Assembly: GCF_021278965.1 (NCBI RefSeq)
Contig: NZ_CP065589.1
Coordinates: 5,275,001 to 5,339,000 of the forward strand
Length of the DNA stretch: 64,000 nucleotides
Reading direction: 5' to 3'
Source of the DNA: Chryseobacterium capnotolerans
GTDB taxonomy: Bacteria > Bacteroidota > Bacteroidia > Flavobacteriales > Weeksellaceae
The notes beneath the pieces are model-generated. The model had not been told where the DNA came from. It did not search any database and saw only the letters and a list, made by a program, of their open reading frames with translations. This document shows positions 1-8,979 of the stretch, in pieces. Position 1 is the first letter of the stretch. Every line of letters starts with the position of its first letter. Both the position numbers and the translations under genes were made by a program.

Positions 1-50
1 CCAAGATGGGGTGTTCCGGTGGCTTGAATGCCGGTAAGAATTCTTGACAT
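1..50 (-). CDS. trpS: Tryptophanyl-tRNA synthetase, N-terminal fragment (cut by window edge)
   Basis: The last 50 bases before position 51 read on the minus strand as MSRILTGIQATGTPHLG. This is the typical opening of bacterial TrpRS, and TGTPHLG is its version of the class I HIGH motif. The enzyme charges tRNA-Trp in the cytoplasm. The ATG is at 48-50 and the rest lies outside the window. Candidate minus-strand -7 elements of the TAnnTTTG type lie just upstream, at 86-93 and 96-103. The identification rests on 16 residues, but they are distinctive. Confidence 0.8.
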   Translation of the reverse strand, partial: MSRILTGIQATGTPHL

Positions 51-171
51 TTGTTTAAAATTTATATTTAAAAATTAATGAATTACAAATTTACGCAAAA
101 TTACCTTCTAATTGCGTTATCGTATTCGATTCCTACTCTTTTCTTTAATGAAAAATGCTGGATCAATAAAC

Positions 172-1029
172 TTAATTTTTTAATTCAATTTTATAGATAA
201 AAGTAAGAACCTTGAAATGCCATAGGGTTAAAGTCTGTTCTGCTGATATAATATCATTTTCGGAACCAATAATCAGACAATCACGAAAAGGACGTATAAA
301 TTGTGACCAATACTCACCTTTAGAATCTTTAAGTAAAAAATAAAAGCCAGCATCACCAAATTTTTTTCCTGAAGAATCTAAAATCAGTTCTCCATTTTTA
401 CCAACACTAGGAGTCATCAATACGGTTGCATTCCCATTGGGTAAAGGAAATACAGCCTTTACGCAAGTTTTTCCTGATGGCAAATTGCTGATGCCGTAAA
501 CTCCGGAATAGATAACTTGTCCATTCGATTCAACAGAACGAAACCAAAACGTGTATTTTATTTCATTAGTCTTTGGGTCGATGAGGTTGATGATTTCGCT
601 TTTTAGAGATTCTGAGCTGTGAATGTTTTCTGTAGGAATGTTCAGTTGATTAATTCTATTACTGAATAATTTATTAATTAAAATTCCAAAAAACTTAAAA
701 TAGGGATTCCATTCTATAGAAAAATTTAAGGTGTGATTGGAGGTGTTTTCATAGAAGTCAATCACATTTTTGGATAAATTTGAGAATTCAGTTTCAGATA
801 AGTTAAGCTTTAACATTGAAGGAATAATACCTCTTGCTTCTGAGCCTTCATCCACAATTAAATTTTCTTTTTCTGCAAATTGATGAATAAAATCTTTACT
901 CATTGGATTCAAATTACCAAAAGGCCCCATCAACCAGAGAGAATCTTCAGGCTTAATTTTTCTTCCGCGCAGAATTACCCATTGTTGAGTCAGCCAATCC
1001 TGGAAGTTCTGTATTGGAGCAAATCTCAT
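172..1029 (-). CDS. Uncharacterised protein (about 285 aa), possible outer-surface or enzyme domain not recognised
   Basis: I do not recognise this family. The chosen start is the ATG at 1027-1029 (MRFAPIQNFQDW), one base after the stop of the upstream gene, which gives tight translational coupling. An in-frame ATG at 1083 would instead overlap that gene by 53 bases. The protein has no signal peptide, transmembrane segment or cysteine-rich motif. It is rich in aromatic residues (NPYFKFFG, YTFWFRSVE), and the C-terminal half looks like a beta-rich domain. It is the last gene of a minus-strand run that also contains the CrtA-like protein, so the two may share a role. Function unknown. Confidence 0.6.
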   Translation of the reverse strand: MRFAPIQNFQDWLTQQWVILRGRKIKPEDSLWLMGPFGNLNPMSKDFIHQFAEKENLIVDEGSEARGIIPSMLKLNLSETEFSNLSKNVIDFYENTSNHTLNFSIEWNPYFKFFGILINKLFSNRINQLNIPTENIHSSESLKSEIINLIDPKTNEIKYTFWFRSVESNGQVIYSGVYGISNLPSGKTCVKAVFPLPNGNATVLMTPSVGKNGELILDSSGKKFGDAGFYFLLKDSKGEYWSQFIRPFRDCLIIGSENDIISAEQTLTLWHFKVLTFIYKIELKN

Positions 1030-1030
1030 T

Positions 1031-1741
1031 TTAGTTGTTTTTGAGATTTGGAATAATGTTGCGTTGCCCATTCCATTCCCCAAATTCTGAAATAGGTTTA
1101 AAGCGCAACGTTGTAAATTCGAAATGAAAATCTTTTCGATCTCTTTCTTTCATTGCGGCGGTGTGCCTTTCTGGTTTTGGAACTTTGCTGTGTCCATGAA
1201 CCATATCAGTCATTTCTTTTTGATTTTTCCAAATTGAAAAAGTGGAAACGGTATTAGGGAATTTGATGGAAGCCAAAGACAAGGTCGTTGCCGGATGGTC
1301 CCGAACCAATTTTTCAACCGGTCTTCCCCAATGAATAAATCTGGGGATTTGTAAAAATTTCATTCTGGCAATGGTGACTGCAACGACTGGCGAATCCGGA
1401 TTTTCAAATTCTGCGGTTTCATCAGGAATTTCAAACTTGTTGAATTTCCCCCATTTTCTCATAAAAGTTAATCTTGTGTGCCAGCCTTTAGATAAAATTT
1501 TTCCTAAACTGTCTTTAGCTAAAAAATTTTCGATATCATTTTCACTTTCCCATTGTGCGAATACAGCGATTTGTCTTATCAACATTCGAGAGGGTGAAAA
1601 AATAGGAGAGCCTAGCGTCATCACCGTCATAATTTCTGCGTGAATTAACCCTGGGATATTTCTTGAATTTGGTGAAGAAAAAAGGATTCTGAGTGCAGAA
1701 AGGTAATCTGTTTTTACTAAATGATAGGTGAAGACACTCAT
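1031..1741 (-). CDS. Spheroidene monooxygenase (CrtA)-like protein
   Basis: A 236-residue cytosolic protein. Segments such as RQIAVFAQWES, ATTLSLASIKFP, VSTFSIWKNQ and a C-terminal EFTTLRF resemble the CrtA family, haem-dependent ketolases of carotenoid tailoring that have many uncharacterised relatives in Bacteroidota. No other carotenoid gene is adjacent, so its substrate here is unclear. It is followed almost immediately by the unknown gene ending at 172. The family call is from recognition of the C-terminal half; the function is inferred. Confidence 0.55.
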   Translation of the reverse strand: MSVFTYHLVKTDYLSALRILFSSPNSRNIPGLIHAEIMTVMTLGSPIFSPSRMLIRQIAVFAQWESENDIENFLAKDSLGKILSKGWHTRLTFMRKWGKFNKFEIPDETAEFENPDSPVVAVTIARMKFLQIPRFIHWGRPVEKLVRDHPATTLSLASIKFPNTVSTFSIWKNQKEMTDMVHGHSKVPKPERHTAAMKERDRKDFHFEFTTLRFKPISEFGEWNGQRNIIPNLKNN

Positions 1742-1768
1742 TTTTTATGATTGTATTTGTTTTTAATA

Positions 1769-2413
1769 CTAAGGAATAATAATCTTTTCCCCACCAAATT
1801 TCGGCTCCACTCCTAAAATTAAATCCCAATATACTTTAGCTTTCGCAAGATACTCTCTTAAATTGGTCTTTAACCCTGCATATTTGTTTACATCTTCTGC
1901 ATTATACCCAAAGGCTTGTATTCCATTTTTCTGAGCAAGAAAGACTGCTCTTTCGTTGTGGAACTTCTGAGAGATAATCGTAAGTTGGGTCTGTCCGAAA
2001 ATATCCTTAGCTCTTACCACAGAATCTAAAGTTCGAAAACCTGCATGATCAAGGAAAATTTTGTTCTGTGGAATACCTTGTTGTATCAGTGCAATCTGCA
2101 TATCTTCAGGTTCATTATAATCTTTGCTGCTGTTATCACCACTTACGATGATGTATTGAACCTTTCCGCTTTTATACAGATCGGTAGCTGCCTTGATTCT
2201 GTTATAGAAATAAGCATTCGGCATTCCGTTGCTTAAAGTTTTTCCGGTTCCAAGTAGTAAGGCTGTTTTTGCTGTCGGTACATCAGCAATATTATAAGAT
2301 ACAGAAGCAGCACTTTCCTTTTTAATGCTGTAATTTGCCCAGGCAATAAAAATAATTCCTGCAACCAGAAGAAGCAGGAAAGATTTTAAAATATTTTTGA
2401 TTGTTTTTCTCAT
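1769..2413 (-). CDS. SanA/YdcF-type DUF218 membrane-anchored protein
   Basis: 214 residues with one N-terminal membrane segment (about residues 9-27), then a DUF218 fold: TALLLGTGKTLSNG near the start, IIVSGDN, EPEDM and TIISQKFHNERA. These are characteristic of the SanA subgroup (vancomycin high-temperature-exclusion and envelope-barrier proteins) of the YdcF/ElyC/SanA family. The bulk is probably periplasmic. It lies 14 bases downstream of lspA and is probably cotranscribed with it, in an envelope-related context. Biochemical function is not established for the family. Confidence 0.75.
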   Translation of the reverse strand: MRKTIKNILKSFLLLLVAGIIFIAWANYSIKKESAASVSYNIADVPTAKTALLLGTGKTLSNGMPNAYFYNRIKAATDLYKSGKVQYIIVSGDNSSKDYNEPEDMQIALIQQGIPQNKIFLDHAGFRTLDSVVRAKDIFGQTQLTIISQKFHNERAVFLAQKNGIQAFGYNAEDVNKYAGLKTNLREYLAKAKVYWDLILGVEPKFGGEKIIIP

Positions 2414-2427
2414 TCGAAATACATCTG

Positions 2428-3069
2428 TTAGAATTCAAGTCCGTTCGGGAAAGCTTTTTTTCTGAAGATTAAAAGGAAAGCTGCTCCTACAGTAATGGCT
2501 GAATCGGCAACATTGAAAATATATTTAAAGAATTCAATATGTTTTCCTCCAATGATAGGCCAGCTGTCTGGCACATACCAATCTACTACCGGGAAGTGAA
2601 GCATATCTACCACACAACCTTTCATAAAAGTGGAATAGCCTTGCCCAAAAGGAACAAATTTTGAAACTCCGCCATACCCAATCCATCGGTCGGTGCTGGC
2701 ATCATAAACCGTTCCGCTGTCGAAGATCATTCCGTAGAACATTCCATCAATAAGGTTTCCGATAGCTCCAGCGAAAATAATGGCCATTGGAACTAAAAGA
2801 TAGTTGGAAGCTCCTTCTTTCAACCATTTTTTAAACATGTAAACCATTCCTCCAATCAGAAAGATTCTTAGGATCACAAGGAAATATTTTCCAATAATTC
2901 CGCCAAAATGAAAGCCATAAGCCATTCCTGGGTTTTCAACAAAGGTTTTATTGAAGAAACCTTCTATAACAGGAATGCTCTCATTCAGCTCAAAATGAGT
3001 TTTAATGTAAATTTTTGAAGCCTGGTCTATCAATAATACCAAAAAGGTGATAGCTAAGATCTTTTTCAT
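2428..3069 (-). CDS. lspA: Lipoprotein signal peptidase (signal peptidase II)
   Basis: An integral-membrane aspartyl protease that removes signal peptides from prolipoproteins after lipid modification. The protein has 213 residues. Visible motifs are DQASK (15-19), ENPGMAYG (45-52), GNLID (104-108), VVDML with catalytic Asp155, and FNVADSAI with catalytic Asp189. Between GNLID and VVD there is an insertion of about 40 residues absent from E. coli LspA, which seems usual for Bacteroidota. Four hydrophobic segments are visible. The start ATG abuts the stop of the 64-residue gene upstream, indicating an operon. Confidence 0.95.
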   Translation of the reverse strand: MKKILAITFLVLLIDQASKIYIKTHFELNESIPVIEGFFNKTFVENPGMAYGFHFGGIIGKYFLVILRIFLIGGMVYMFKKWLKEGASNYLLVPMAIIFAGAIGNLIDGMFYGMIFDSGTVYDASTDRWIGYGGVSKFVPFGQGYSTFMKGCVVDMLHFPVVDWYVPDSWPIIGGKHIEFFKYIFNVADSAITVGAAFLLIFRKKAFPNGLEF

Positions 3070-3263
3070 TACTCTCCTTTAGGTTTTGAAGGTTTTGAAG
3101 CAGGCCTTACGTTTTTATTATCGCTTGCTTTCTTAACCACTTTTTGTCCGTTATATGAACTTTTCACATGAGCTTTCTCAAACTTAATGTTCATTTCTTT
3201 CAAAACACCTTTCAGTGCGCTAAGTTCCATTGCATTTTTTGGATGTACTATGATTGATTCCAT
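3069..3263 (-). CDS. Small conserved basic protein, DUF2683-like
   Basis: 64 residues. The N-terminal part (MESIIVHPKNAMELSALKGVLKEMNIKFE) forms a short beta-alpha unit of the kind seen in DUF2683 proteins, where a contact-rich strand is followed by a helix. The C-terminal third is lysine-rich and disordered (SKPSKPKGE). Such small proteins often accompany toxin-antitoxin genes or stand alone. Here it lies between a small membrane protein and lspA with overlapping ends, so it is probably cotranscribed. No toxin partner is visible. Function unknown. Confidence 0.6.
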   Translation of the reverse strand: MESIIVHPKNAMELSALKGVLKEMNIKFEKAHVKSSYNGQKVVKKASDNKNVRPASKPSKPKGE

Positions 3264-3281
3264 TTCTTAGTATTTAAATTT

Positions 3282-3527
3282 TTACATTTTGGACAACTCG
3301 TCAAGTCTTTTCCGGTCTTTTTCTGAAAGGTCATTGATTCCGTTTTTGCCCATCTTACTCAAAAGTTTATCTATTTCTTTCTCCCGTTCGCGTTTATCAG
3401 AATTAAACTGATCATCAATGGTGTAGTAGGTGTGCTTTTTGGGAGAAAATCTGTTTCTGATCCATTCCCTATTAAAAAAAGCCAATGTTCCTGCCACAAT
3501 GATTACCAAAATTAAAACTTCGCTCAT
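3282..3527 (-). CDS. Small membrane protein with C-terminal DUF6576-like helical tail
   Basis: 81 residues. An N-terminal membrane segment (residues 2-17, VLILVIIVAGTLAFF) is followed by a basic stretch. A charged helical tail, EIDKLLSKMGKNGINDLSEKDRKRL spread over roughly residues 50-74, resembles the short domain found at the C-terminus of many Bacteroidota rhomboid proteases. The cytoplasmic tail probably mediates a protein contact. It lies 18 bases upstream of the 64-residue gene. The resemblance is recognised by eye; function unknown. Confidence 0.55.
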   Translation of the reverse strand: MSEVLILVIIVAGTLAFFNREWIRNRFSPKKHTYYTIDDQFNSDKREREKEIDKLLSKMGKNGINDLSEKDRKRLDELSKM

Positions 3528-3546
3528 GGGTATACATTAAAAATTA

Positions 3547-3580
3547 GGTTTATAAAGTATCCGGAGATACTATATAAACC
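3547..3580 (-). terminator. Hairpin between the TraR/DksA-type gene and the next gene
   Basis: An imperfect inverted repeat of about 15 bp per arm (GGTTTATAAAGTATC / GATACTATATAAACC) with a 4-base loop, followed on the minus strand by a T-rich run. It lies between the 3606-3986 gene and the downstream small-protein operon, so it probably ends the ileS-side transcript. Confidence 0.5.
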
Positions 3581-3605
3581 CAATATTATTTTACAAACCT
3601 TACGG

Positions 3606-3986
3606 CTATTTCTGCATGTTTTTCGCTTCGATGCTTAGAGTAGCATGAGGAACGGCTAAAAGTCTTTCCTTAGGAATCAGTTTTCCTGTTACTCTACAAA
3701 CACCGTAAGTCTTGTTTTCGATTCTGATTAAAGCATTCTTCAGATCACGGACGAATTTTTCCTGTCTTCCTGCAAGAATAGAGTTCTGCTCTTTGCTTAA
3801 AGTCTCAGCACCTTCCTCAAATGCTTTGAAGGTAGGTGAAGTATCATCAGTCCCGTTATTCTGGTCATTGATGAAACTTTCTCTGATGAGCTGAAGATCT
3901 TTCTCCGCCTTTTCTATTTTTTCTTTTATGATCGCTCTAAATTCCTGTAAATCAGCATCGCTGTATCTAACTCTTTCGTCTGACAT
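3606..3986 (-). CDS. TraR/DksA-family protein with degenerate zinc finger
   Basis: 126 residues. An N-terminal coiled coil (about 10-75) contains the acidic segment NDQNNGTDDTSPT in the turn. A C-terminal region, YGVCRVTGKLIPKERLLA, matches the DksA/TraR zinc-finger framework. Only one cysteine remains of the usual four, so zinc binding is probably lost. DksA-type proteins enter the RNA polymerase secondary channel and tune initiation with ppGpp; that role is inferred from family. It lies 58 bases downstream of ileS. Confidence 0.85.
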   Translation of the reverse strand: MSDERVRYSDADLQEFRAIIKEKIEKAEKDLQLIRESFINDQNNGTDDTSPTFKAFEEGAETLSKEQNSILAGRQEKFVRDLKNALIRIENKTYGVCRVTGKLIPKERLLAVPHATLSIEAKNMQK

Positions 3987-4044
3987 ATTCTTTCTCTTTT
4001 TTAATAAAATTATGAAATGGAATTTGAAATACTATAACTACATG

Positions 4045-7000
4045 TTAATTTTTTTCGACATTTATCTTAAAATTAACTTCATCTATTTCGATTTCGTTAA
4101 AATTTAAAAGTGAAGATACAATTTCTATTTTATTTGACAAGACCTCAGAAGAAATATATTCCTCATTTTTCTTAATATCTTCAAGGAATGGTGAGTTCTC
4201 TTCAATGGAGATATTAATTCTGTCTGTAAGTTCGAAATCTTTCTCTTTTCTCAAGTTCTGAATTCTGTTAATGAATTCCCTTGCGATCCCTTCAGATTTT
4301 AATTCATCGGTTAACGTCAAATCTAATGCCACAGTTGTTTTACCATCGGAAGTTACAGTCCATCCAGGGATGTCTTTCGTAGAGATTTCCACGTCATCAA
4401 GCGTGATCTCATAACCCTGAACATCCAGTTTCCCTGCTTTTTCAAGAGCAGCAATTTGTTCTGTGGTAAGATTAGCAATCTCAGCACCAACTACCTTCAT
4501 GTCTTTTCCTAATTTAGGTCCAAGAGCTTTGAAGTTTGGTTTTATCTGTTTTACAATTAAGTGTGATGCTTCTTCAGCATTAATTAACTGTAATTCTTTT
4601 ACGTTTACTTCCTGCTTGATAAGATCTGCAACAGCAAGAATCTGCTCTTCTGTTTTAGCATCCAATACAGGAACCAATACTTTTTGTAACGGCTGACGAA
4701 CTTTGACGTTTTCTTTCTTTCTTAAAGAGAAAACCATACTTGTGATGTTCTGCGCTAAGTGCGTTTTTTCAACCAGATCCTGATCAATTAAGCTTTCATC
4801 AGCAACCGGGAAGTCTGTAAGGTGTACAGATTCACAGTTTTCTTTACCTGTTACTTTATTTAAGTCCTGATATAACTGATCCATAAAGAATGGAGCAATA
4901 GGAGCTGATAATTTAGCTACTACTTCAAGACAAGTATATAAAGTCTGGTAAGCAGAGATCTTATCATCAGAATAATCTCCTTTCCAGAAGCGTCTTCTGC
5001 ATAATCTTACATACCAGTTACTCAAGTTATCATTTACAAATGTGCTGATCGCTCTTGCAACTCTTGTTGGTTCGTAATCTTCATAGAATGCTTTTACTTC
5101 CTTGATCAATAAGTTCAGTTCAGAAAGGATCCATCTGTCGATTTCAGGACGATTTTCCACTTCTTTTTCTGAATAATTGAAACCATCAACATTCGCATAT
5201 AAAGAGAAGAATGAATAGGTATTGTAAAGAGTTCCGAAGAATTTTCTTCTTACCTCATCAATTCCTTCGATATCAAACTTCAGGTTTTCCCAAGGGTTTG
5301 CATTGGAGATCATATACCAACGGGTAGCATCTGGTCCGTATACAGAAAGTGTTTCGAATGGATCTACTGCATTTCCTAAACGTTTAGACATTTTCTGCCC
5401 GTTTTTATCCAAGACAAGACCGTTACTCATTACATTTTTATAAGCAACAGAATCAAAAACAGCAGTTCCAATTGCATGAAGGGTATAGAACCATCCACGA
5501 GTCTGGTCAACACCTTCTGCAATGAAGTCTGCAGGGAATGCCTTGTTGCTGTCAATCATTTCCTTATTCTCAAAAGGATAGTGCAACTGTGCATAAGGCA
5601 TAGAACCTGAATCGAACCAAACATCGATCAAATCGCTTTCACGCTTCATTGCTTTTCCTGAATCAGAAACCAATACAACTTTATCCACTACATTTTTGTG
5701 AAGATCAACCAATTCGTAGTTTGATTCAGACATATTGCCTATCTCAAAACCTTTGAATGGATTTTCAGTCATTAATCCTGCTGCAATTGATTTCTCAATT
5801 TCGTTGTAAAGCTCTTCTACAGAACCAATGATCTTTTCTTCTTTCGTATCCTCTGTTCTCCAGATTGGCAATGGAATACCCCAATATCTTGAACGGGATA
5901 AGTTCCAGTCGTTTACATTTTCCAACCAGTTGGCAAAACGTCCTTCTCCGGTAGCTTTTGGCTTCCAGTTGATTTCTTTGTTCAGGTTAACCAATCTGTC
6001 TTTTACAGCAGTCATCTTCACAAACCATGAATCCAATGGGTAATACAATACCGGTTTGTCAGTTCTCCAGCAGTGTGGATAAGAGTGGACATATTTTTCT
6101 ACTTTGAAGGCTTTGTTCTCTGTTTTCAACAAGATTGCCAATTCTACATCCCATGACTTTTCAGGAGCAGTTCCTTCATCGTAGTATTCATTTTTGATAT
6201 ACTTTCCTGAGAATACTTCCGGAACATTCTCACCCTGGATGAATTTACCCTGTAAATCTACCAATGGAACAAGATTGTCGTTCTCATCCTTTACCAACAT
6301 TGGCGGGATCTCAGGCTGAGCCATTTTAGCAACTCTCGCATCATCAGCACCAAAAGTAGGAGCGGTGTGTACGATACCTGTACCATCTTCTGTTGTAACG
6401 AAATCTCCTAAAATCACTCTGAAAGCATCCTCACGATTATCGTTTGGTGTAAACCAAGGAACTAATTGCTCATATCTTGTGTTAACCAGTTTTTCCCCAG
6501 TAAATTCTTTTAAAATTCTGAACGGAATTACTTTAGTTTCCGGAGTATAATTAGCAAAATCTTCATCTGTACCTTCAGCATATTTCTTACCGAATACTTT
6601 AGATAAAAGAACGCTTGATAATACAACGGTTACCGGCTCAAATGTATATTGGTTGAATGTTTTAACAACAACATATTCAATATCTCTACCTACTGTTAGT
6701 GCAGTGTTGGAAGGCAACGTCCAAGGAGTCGTCGTCCATGCAAGGATATGTACATCTCCATCAACATCGTTGAATAAATCAGATGAATCTTTCTTCACTT
6801 TAAACTGAGCAACCACCGTAGTATCTGAAACATCACGATACGTTCCAGGCTGGTTCAATTCGTGAGAAGAAAGCCCTGTTCCTGCTTTTGGAGAGTAAGG
6901 CTGGATCGTATATCCTTTATACAACAAGCTTTTGTCGTATAATTGTTTCAACAGCCACCAAACAGTTTCCATATATTTTGACTTGTACGTAATGTACGGA

Positions 7001-7440
7001 TCATCAAGGTCTACCCAATATCCGATTTTCTCTGTAAGGTTATTCCATACATCGGTATAACGCATTACAGCTTCACGACAAGCTTTATTATAATCTTCAA
7101 TAGAGATTTTTTTGCCAATATCTTCTTTTGTAATTCCTAATTCTTTTTCTACACCTAGTTCCACAGGAAGACCATGCGTATCCCAGCCAGCTTTACGGAA
7201 AACCTGTTTCCCGTTTTGCGTCTGGTAACGGCAGAAAATATCCTTCAATGCTCTTGCCATTACGTGGTGAATTCCAGGCATACCATTTGCTGAAGGCGGA
7301 CCTTCATAAAAAACAAACTCAGGATTTCCCTGACGAATCTCAACGCTCTTATTGAAAGTTTTATTCTGTTTCCAAAACTCCGCTACATTCTCTGCTACGT
7401 CAATAAGGTTGAGGTTTTTGTATTCTTTAAATTGGCTCAT
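4045..7440 (-). CDS. ileS: Isoleucyl-tRNA synthetase, type 2 with swapped GxHH signature
   Basis: 1131 residues. A class I synthetase that charges tRNA-Ile and edits Val-tRNA-Ile. The adenylate signature, normally HxGH, reads G56-I-H-H59, while the KMSKR motif is intact at residues 683-687. The long CP1 editing domain and tRNA-binding C-terminal region are present. The C-terminus lacks the CxxC zinc module of type 1 enzymes, and overall length fits the eukaryote-like IleRS2 type. The ATG at 7438-7440 opens with SQFKEYKNLNLID. A -7 element lies 36 bases upstream. Confidence 0.95.
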   Translation of the reverse strand: MSQFKEYKNLNLIDVAENVAEFWKQNKTFNKSVEIRQGNPEFVFYEGPPSANGMPGIHHVMARALKDIFCRYQTQNGKQVFRKAGWDTHGLPVELGVEKELGITKEDIGKKISIEDYNKACREAVMRYTDVWNNLTEKIGYWVDLDDPYITYKSKYMETVWWLLKQLYDKSLLYKGYTIQPYSPKAGTGLSSHELNQPGTYRDVSDTTVVAQFKVKKDSSDLFNDVDGDVHILAWTTTPWTLPSNTALTVGRDIEYVVVKTFNQYTFEPVTVVLSSVLLSKVFGKKYAEGTDEDFANYTPETKVIPFRILKEFTGEKLVNTRYEQLVPWFTPNDNREDAFRVILGDFVTTEDGTGIVHTAPTFGADDARVAKMAQPEIPPMLVKDENDNLVPLVDLQGKFIQGENVPEVFSGKYIKNEYYDEGTAPEKSWDVELAILLKTENKAFKVEKYVHSYPHCWRTDKPVLYYPLDSWFVKMTAVKDRLVNLNKEINWKPKATGEGRFANWLENVNDWNLSRSRYWGIPLPIWRTEDTKEEKIIGSVEELYNEIEKSIAAGLMTENPFKGFEIGNMSESNYELVDLHKNVVDKVVLVSDSGKAMKRESDLIDVWFDSGSMPYAQLHYPFENKEMIDSNKAFPADFIAEGVDQTRGWFYTLHAIGTAVFDSVAYKNVMSNGLVLDKNGQKMSKRLGNAVDPFETLSVYGPDATRWYMISNANPWENLKFDIEGIDEVRRKFFGTLYNTYSFFSLYANVDGFNYSEKEVENRPEIDRWILSELNLLIKEVKAFYEDYEPTRVARAISTFVNDNLSNWYVRLCRRRFWKGDYSDDKISAYQTLYTCLEVVAKLSAPIAPFFMDQLYQDLNKVTGKENCESVHLTDFPVADESLIDQDLVEKTHLAQNITSMVFSLRKKENVKVRQPLQKVLVPVLDAKTEEQILAVADLIKQEVNVKELQLINAEEASHLIVKQIKPNFKALGPKLGKDMKVVGAEIANLTTEQIAALEKAGKLDVQGYEITLDDVEISTKDIPGWTVTSDGKTTVALDLTLTDELKSEGIAREFINRIQNLRKEKDFELTDRINISIEENSPFLEDIKKNEEYISSEVLSNKIEIVSSLLNFNEIEIDEVNFKINVEKN

Positions 7441-7475
7441 TGTAAATATCTCAATTCGTTGATTAATTAAGTCTG

Positions 7476-7483
7476 CAAATTTA
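7476..7483 (-). promoter_or_regulatory. Probable ileS promoter (-7 element TAAATTTG)
   Basis: On the minus strand this reads TAAATTTG, matching the Bacteroidota sigma-A -7 consensus TAnnTTTG, 36 bases upstream of the ileS start. The surrounding 15-mer TAAATTTGCAGACTT also occurs in front of the MMPL/DarA operon (47977-47991). No clear TTG -33 element is visible. Confidence 0.45.
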
Positions 7484-7732
7484 GTGAATTTTGTCGGTTT
7501 ATAAGATATGTTTTTGGTAGGTAATTTCTATTAAAAACTTCAATCTCAGAAATATAAATGAAGAAGTATCTAAAAAGCCAATGATGAACCTTAAATAAGT
7601 GAATGTTTTTTAAGCTTTCTTGAAGATTTTTAACCCTTTCGATTCAAAGAAAAATTCAATAGAAGCGGGCTTTAGCCTAGTGATGGTCGGAAGATTTTTT
7701 CTTCCGATTTTCATTTTGGGTTACTTAAGTTT

Positions 7733-7740
7733 TATCTTTG
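7733..7740 (+). promoter_or_regulatory. Probable transposase promoter (-7 element TATCTTTG)
   Basis: TATCTTTG matches the TAnnTTTG consensus and sits 18 bases before the ATG at 7759. It lies just inside the left end of the insertion sequence. It overlaps an upstream in-frame TTG at 7738, which argues against that TTG being the translation start. Confidence 0.4.
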
Positions 7741-7758
7741 ATAAGTATACTTATTAAT

Positions 7759-8979
7759 ATGTCCATTTTTAGCGAGCACAAAATTTCAGTTTCCCAGTTG
7801 TTAAGCTTTATTCCTGAAGCCCTCTTATCTCATCTTTCAGCCAATACCAAAGTAGATCATTATTCTAAAGTACTTCAAGGCAGAAAGATGTTTTATCTTC
7901 TGTTATTTGCCATTACCAGCAATGAAAAATTAAGCCAGCGAACACTGGAAGACACATTTAAAGATCCTGTATTTAAGGCTTTATTCAATCTTGATGAAAC
8001 TGAAACTGTAAGACGCAGTTCTATTTCTGAGAGGCTTTCAAAAATCGATTCAAGATACTTTAAAGAAATCTACGATTGTATCTATAATATGTTCTGTGAT
8101 TCCTATAACCCGGCAGAAAGAGAAAAATATGATCTAATCAGAACAGATAGCACTGTTATTGGTGAAGCAGCTGGAAAATTAAAGGAAGGCATTGCTCAAA
8201 ACGGAGGTAAGAAATTTATTAAGTATAGTGTCTTATTTGATGGGCTGCTTCCTTGCGGAGTTGAAATTTACAATACTCCTAAATACTGTGCAGAAGATAA
8301 TGCTCTTTCTGAAGCTGTATTGCAACATGTGAAAAGAGAAAAAGAACATGCCAATATTTATATTATAGATAAAGGATTGGGTTCTGCCCAAAGAATGAAA
8401 GAATTTGATGATAAAGGGGTGTTTTTTGTTATAAGATCTAAAGAAAATAGAAAACATGAAGAAATAAAGTCTTTTATTGAAAAAGATCAGAATATCGACT
8501 TAGGAGAAATTGTACTCATAAAAGATAGTTTAGTAAAGTTATATTCGTCAAAACCTGTCCCAACTCAAAAAGGGAAAACTTATAATAAGGAGGAGCAAAT
8601 TGAAACACATTTCAGATTGGTTGTAGTAAGCAGCAAACAGCAACCTGAAAAAGAATTTTGGTTTCTAACCAATGACTTTCAAATCTCTGCAAAAGATATT
8701 GCGGATTATTATCGGAAAAGATGGGACATTGAAGTGTTTTTTAGATTTCTAAAACAGGAACTTCATGCTAGTCATCTTCTTTCACTCAATAAAAATGGTA
8801 TAGAAGTAATGATTTACATGACTCTTATTACAGCTATGCTCATTCTCATCTATAAAAAAGCAAATAATATAGGATATAAAACAGCCAAAAGAAGATTTGC
8901 TATGGAGATAAGGAACCTTGCCATATCTATATTAATAATAGGGGCAGGGGGAAATCCTGATAAAGTTTTTAAAACTTAA
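7759..8979 (+). CDS. IS4-family transposase
   Basis: 406 residues from the ATG at 7759 (MSIFSEHKISVSQLL). This is a DDE recombinase that cuts and pastes the surrounding element. The first Asp is in LIRTDSTVIG and the second in IIDKGLGSAQRMKEF. The third acidic residue lies in YYRKRWDIEVFFRFLKQ, which is the Y-x2-R-x3-E-x6-K signature of IS4. The region between the second and third acids is a beta-strand insertion typical of the family. The reading frame is intact, so the enzyme is probably functional. Confidence 0.9.
   Translation: MSIFSEHKISVSQLLSFIPEALLSHLSANTKVDHYSKVLQGRKMFYLLLFAITSNEKLSQRTLEDTFKDPVFKALFNLDETETVRRSSISERLSKIDSRYFKEIYDCIYNMFCDSYNPAEREKYDLIRTDSTVIGEAAGKLKEGIAQNGGKKFIKYSVLFDGLLPCGVEIYNTPKYCAEDNALSEAVLQHVKREKEHANIYIIDKGLGSAQRMKEFDDKGVFFVIRSKENRKHEEIKSFIEKDQNIDLGEIVLIKDSLVKLYSSKPVPTQKGKTYNKEEQIETHFRLVVVSSKQQPEKEFWFLTNDFQISAKDIADYYRKRWDIEVFFRFLKQELHASHLLSLNKNGIEVMIYMTLITAMLILIYKKANNIGYKTAKRRFAMEIRNLAISILIIGAGGNPDKVFKT

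Noticed and set aside
172..1083. Longer start at 1083 for the unknown gene
   Set aside because: It would overlap the upstream gene by 53 bases, while ATG 1029 follows its stop by one base
1371..1643. Plus-strand open frame antisense to the CrtA-like gene
   Set aside because: Lies entirely within a well-conserved coding gene, with low-complexity translation and no promoter
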